Of a DNA stretch of 64,000 nt, positions 61,779 through 64,000 are shown one piece after another. The position numbers and the translations under genes are program-made. Position 1 is the stretch's first letter. Each line of letters opens with the position of its first letter. The notes beneath the pieces are model-generated. The model did not search any database and was not told the origin of the DNA. It saw only the letters and a program-made list of their open reading frames with translations. The stretch comes from Mycolicibacterium neoaurum ATCC 25795 (GTDB lineage Bacteria > Actinomycetota > Actinomycetes > Mycobacteriales > Mycobacteriaceae): positions 62,001 through 126,000 of the forward strand of contig NZ_JMDW01000010.1 of assembly GCF_000691525.1 (NCBI RefSeq), written 5' to 3'.

Positions 61779-62890
61779 GCCGGCACCGCCGTGGGTGTCT
61801 CGCTACGGTCGTCGACCAGTAGCTGGGCCGCACCGGGTCGCGCGGTCACCACGGCCGGTTCGCCGATACCCAGGACCGGGCTGCCGTTACCCGTGGCGAC
61901 GGCCTCGATCTCGGGTCCGTTGTCCAGGGTTACCCGGTAGCGAATCGACGCACCCTGGTAGCTGGCGACCTCGATGCGACCGAGCCAGTGCTGGCCGGTG
62001 GGTGCCGATTCGGCGGGGCCGGTGACCAGCAGATCTTCCGGGCGCAGGCAGACGATCGCGGGGCCGTCGAACTGGCGTGCCGAGTCGACGACCACCGAGA
62101 TGGCGGGATGTTCGGTCAGTGTGCAGTCCAGCTCACCGGGTGCGGCCGTGACGCTGAAAATGTTGCCGATACCGAGGAATTCGGCGATGGAGGCACACGA
62201 TGGGTTCTTGTAGATCTGTTCCGGGGAACCGATCTGGACTATCCGCCCCTGCTGCATCAACGCGATGCGGTCGGCGAGGGCGAAGGCCTCGACCTGGTCA
62301 TGTGTGACGTACACCGTGGTCAGCCCCAGCCGCAACTGCAGCTCGCGAAGTTCCATCCGCAACCGCTCCCGCAACCGCGCGTCGAGGTTGGACAGCGGTT
62401 CGTCGAGCATCAGCACACTGGGACGCATGACCAGGCTGCGGGCCAGTGCGACACGCTGCATCTGGCCACCGGAGAGCTGGCTGGCGCCGCGGTCGGCCAA
62501 ATGACCCAGGCCGACCAGCTGCAACGCCTCGTCGACCCGTTGCACCAATTCGCTTTTCGCGACCTTTTGCATCTTCAGTGCGAATCCGACGTTCTGCGCC
62601 ACTGTGCGATGCGGCCACACCGCGTAGGACTGGAAGACCATCCCGACATTGCGCTTGTGCGGCGGAACGGATCGCCCCGTCGTGCTGTCGTGGACGACGC
62701 GGTCACCGATGCTGATGCGGCCGATACTCGGCGTCTCCAGTCCGGCTACACACCGCATGGTGCTGGTTTTGCCACAACCGGATTGCCCCAGCAGCACCAG
62801 GGATTCGCCATCGGCGATCTCCAGGTCCAGATCTTTGACCACGGTGTTGCCGTGGTAGGCCAACGTCAGGTTCTCGATGGTGACTTTCAT
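61775..62890 (-). CDS. ABC transporter ATPase (FbpC/PotA type)
   Basis: A 371-residue ATPase with Walker A GQSGCGKTS, Q-loop FQSYAVWPH, signature LSGGQMQR, Walker B LMLDEPLSNLD and the switch His THDQ. The C-terminal TOBE domain (about 240-365, CLRPEDLLV) is typical of iron, polyamine or putrescine importers. ATG 62890 follows AAGGA. It follows a PrpF-family gene by eight bases. Confidence 0.93.
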   Translation of the reverse strand: MKVTIENLTLAYHGNTVVKDLDLEIADGESLVLLGQSGCGKTSTMRCVAGLETPSIGRISIGDRVVHDSTTGRSVPPHKRNVGMVFQSYAVWPHRTVAQNVGFALKMQKVAKSELVQRVDEALQLVGLGHLADRGASQLSGGQMQRVALARSLVMRPSVLMLDEPLSNLDARLRERLRMELRELQLRLGLTTVYVTHDQVEAFALADRIALMQQGRIVQIGSPEQIYKNPSCASIAEFLGIGNIFSVTAAPGELDCTLTEHPAISVVVDSARQFDGPAIVCLRPEDLLVTGPAESAPTGQHWLGRIEVASYQGASIRYRVTLDNGPEIEAVATGNGSPVLGIGEPAVVTARPGAAQLLVDDRSETPTAVPA

Positions 62891-62898
62891 CATTTCCT

Positions 62899-64000
62899 TC
62901 AGTGGTTGGGGCGGTGTGCGGACATGGCGTAGTCGGGTGTCGACTCCGCGAGGAACAATTCGGCTCTGGCGATACGGCGGGCCGCCCGATGCAGGGATAC
63001 GTCGCGGGGCAGACCGATGTCGGTCGTGGTCACCGTGGCCGGGATGATCCCCGCCGCAGTTCCCAGTCGCAGGGTTGTCCCGGCATGGCCGCTGAGATGG
63101 CCGCTGAGCTGCTCGGCCACCACACTGCCGCGGACCGCGGCCGCGGTGGACACGGCGACGGCCGAGGTCAGACCGATCGCCGGGTGCGGCGCGAGCATGG
63201 ACACCATGCGGACGGCCACGTCGTAGGCCTCGGCGGGAATGAACATGCCGTCGGTGGCGACGTAGTCACGCGCCGCGCCGATGATGCCGACCTTCGGCAC
63301 GGCGTGCTGCACGGGATCGCCCGGCTTGGCCAAACCCATTGCCAGCGCGGCCTTCCGGCGTAGTTCGATGAGTACCGGCAGCCGTTCGGCCAGCTGATCA
63401 TTGCCCTCGACCCCGGTCAGGTCGAAGTCCGCGGCACGAAAGAGGGCGGCGGGTGCGCCGGCATTGACGAACGTGCCGCGGTACCGGTGGCCCCCGACGT
63501 CGATGACATCGGTCACCGAGCCGGTGGGCAGCACGTTGTCCGGGTTGGCCGCGACATCGGTGAACGTGAGCGATACCGGGACTCCGCGGGCATTGGTGCC
63601 CGGCACCGCGGCATCACCGTCGGCCGGGATGATCCCGCCCGGTGTGGCGATCCGGGCGCTCAGCCGGGCACCGGTGTTCTGGTTGCGCATCCGCACGACG
63701 GTCATCTCCGGGGCGGCGGCAACCATCCCGGTCTGCAGGGCGTACAGGCCGATCGCCGTGGCACAGTTCCCGCAGTTGCTCCCCCATTCGACGGCACGGC
63801 GGCCGATGGCCACCTGTGCGAACAGGTAGTCGACATCGACGTAGTCGAGGCGGGAGCGCCGGACGATCGCTGCCTTGGAGGTCGTCGATGTCCCCCCGCC
63901 GACGCCGTCGAGTTGGCGGGGATCCTCGGAACCGAATGCCGCGATCAGGACGGCGTCGAGATCGATGTTGCGCAGCAACGGATCCACATCCACGGCGTTG
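62899..64000 (-). CDS. PrpF-family isomerase (5' end outside window)
   Basis: At least 366 residues of a diaminopimelate-epimerase-fold PrpF protein; the start lies beyond the right edge. Visible features are GSEDPRQLDGVGGGTSTTSK near the N-terminus, WGSNCGNCATAIG, GTNARGVPVSLTF, VNAGAPAALF and PAIGLTSAVA. PrpF proteins isomerise aconitate-like acids (methylaconitate, oxalomesaconate). It is the first visible gene of the operon leading to the ABC importer, so a tricarboxylic or unsaturated organic acid may be its substrate and the transported ligand. Confidence 0.9.
   Translation of the reverse strand, partial: NAVDVDPLLRNIDLDAVLIAAFGSEDPRQLDGVGGGTSTTSKAAIVRRSRLDYVDVDYLFAQVAIGRRAVEWGSNCGNCATAIGLYALQTGMVAAAPEMTVVRMRNQNTGARLSARIATPGGIIPADGDAAVPGTNARGVPVSLTFTDVAANPDNVLPTGSVTDVIDVGGHRYRGTFVNAGAPAALFRAADFDLTGVEGNDQLAERLPVLIELRRKAALAMGLAKPGDPVQHAVPKVGIIGAARDYVATDGMFIPAEAYDVAVRMVSMLAPHPAIGLTSAVAVSTAAAVRGSVVAEQLSGHLSGHAGTTLRLGTAAGIIPATVTTTDIGLPRDVSLHRAARRIARAELFLAESTPDYAMSAHRPNH

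Noticed and set aside
1..64000. CRISPR arrays, intact insertion sequences, prophage genes, rRNA and tRNA genes
   Set aside because: Looked for throughout; no repeat-spacer array, transposase, integrase, phage structural gene, or RNA gene with a credible fold was found.

Overview
The window reads as high-GC actinobacterial chromosome, most probably from a fast-growing mycobacterium (Mycolicibacterium/Mycobacterium type). Pointers are an MmpS/MmpL pair, F420-type enzymes (an LLM-class and a PPOX-class oxidoreductase), an orphan two-acyl-CoA-dehydrogenase complement, very many TetR regulators beside palindromic operators, and start codons that often lie inside operators, as expected of leaderless mRNAs. 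A 28-bp XerCD/dif-like site at 25810-25837 suggests that the window spans the replication terminus.

Layout. 1-25.4 kb: DUF3072 protein, a repeat-rich lipoprotein, thiD, an MFS drug exporter with TetR, acyl-CoA dehydrogenase, a GAF-PAS-PAS-GGDEF diguanylate cyclase, aldo/keto reductase, F420-type oxidoreductase, an MmpS-MmpL-GMC oxidoreductase operon with a divergent TetR, then a run of regulator/enzyme divergent pairs (LysR, WYL, TetR, PadR, MarR) each with a visible inverted repeat between them. 25.4-25.9 kb: gene-free stretch with a possible structured RNA and the dif site. 25.9-34.5 kb: HAD phosphatase, PPOX protein, membrane esterase, UPF0014 permease, two TetR/SDR pairs and a thioredoxin-like [2Fe-2S] ferredoxin.

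34.7-42.7 kb holds the most unusual system. A SAM-I (S-box) riboswitch, a short leader ORF and an attenuator-like hairpin precede six tightly coupled genes: an Fe(II)/2-oxoglutarate oxygenase, a cyclodipeptide-synthase-like enzyme with conserved catalytic Ser/Tyr/Glu, an MFS exporter and a complete oligopeptide/nickel-type ABC importer (lipoprotein, two permeases, fused double ATPase). Four of the five junctions overlap; the first two genes are one base apart. This looks like a small-molecule system that makes, exports and re-imports a modified cyclodipeptide (or related compound), controlled by SAM/methionine status.

43.1-48.1 kb: a dabB-dabA inorganic-carbon uptake operon with a PII-like protein and a beta-carbonic-anhydrase homologue lacking the active-site arginine. 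48.9-55.8 kb: an allantoin/ureide locus (IclR regulator, DUF6986 lyase-like protein, allE, racemase-like protein, NCS1 permease, allB) tied together by four copies of a 15-bp TTCC...GGAA operator. 55.8-58.7 kb: an operon of an EAL phosphodiesterase, class II aldolase and PfkB kinase. 58.9-64 kb: a PrpF-family isomerase followed by a ferric/tricarboxylate-type ABC transporter whose binding-protein gene is broken by one in-frame stop.

No tRNA, rRNA, CRISPR array or intact insertion sequence was seen.
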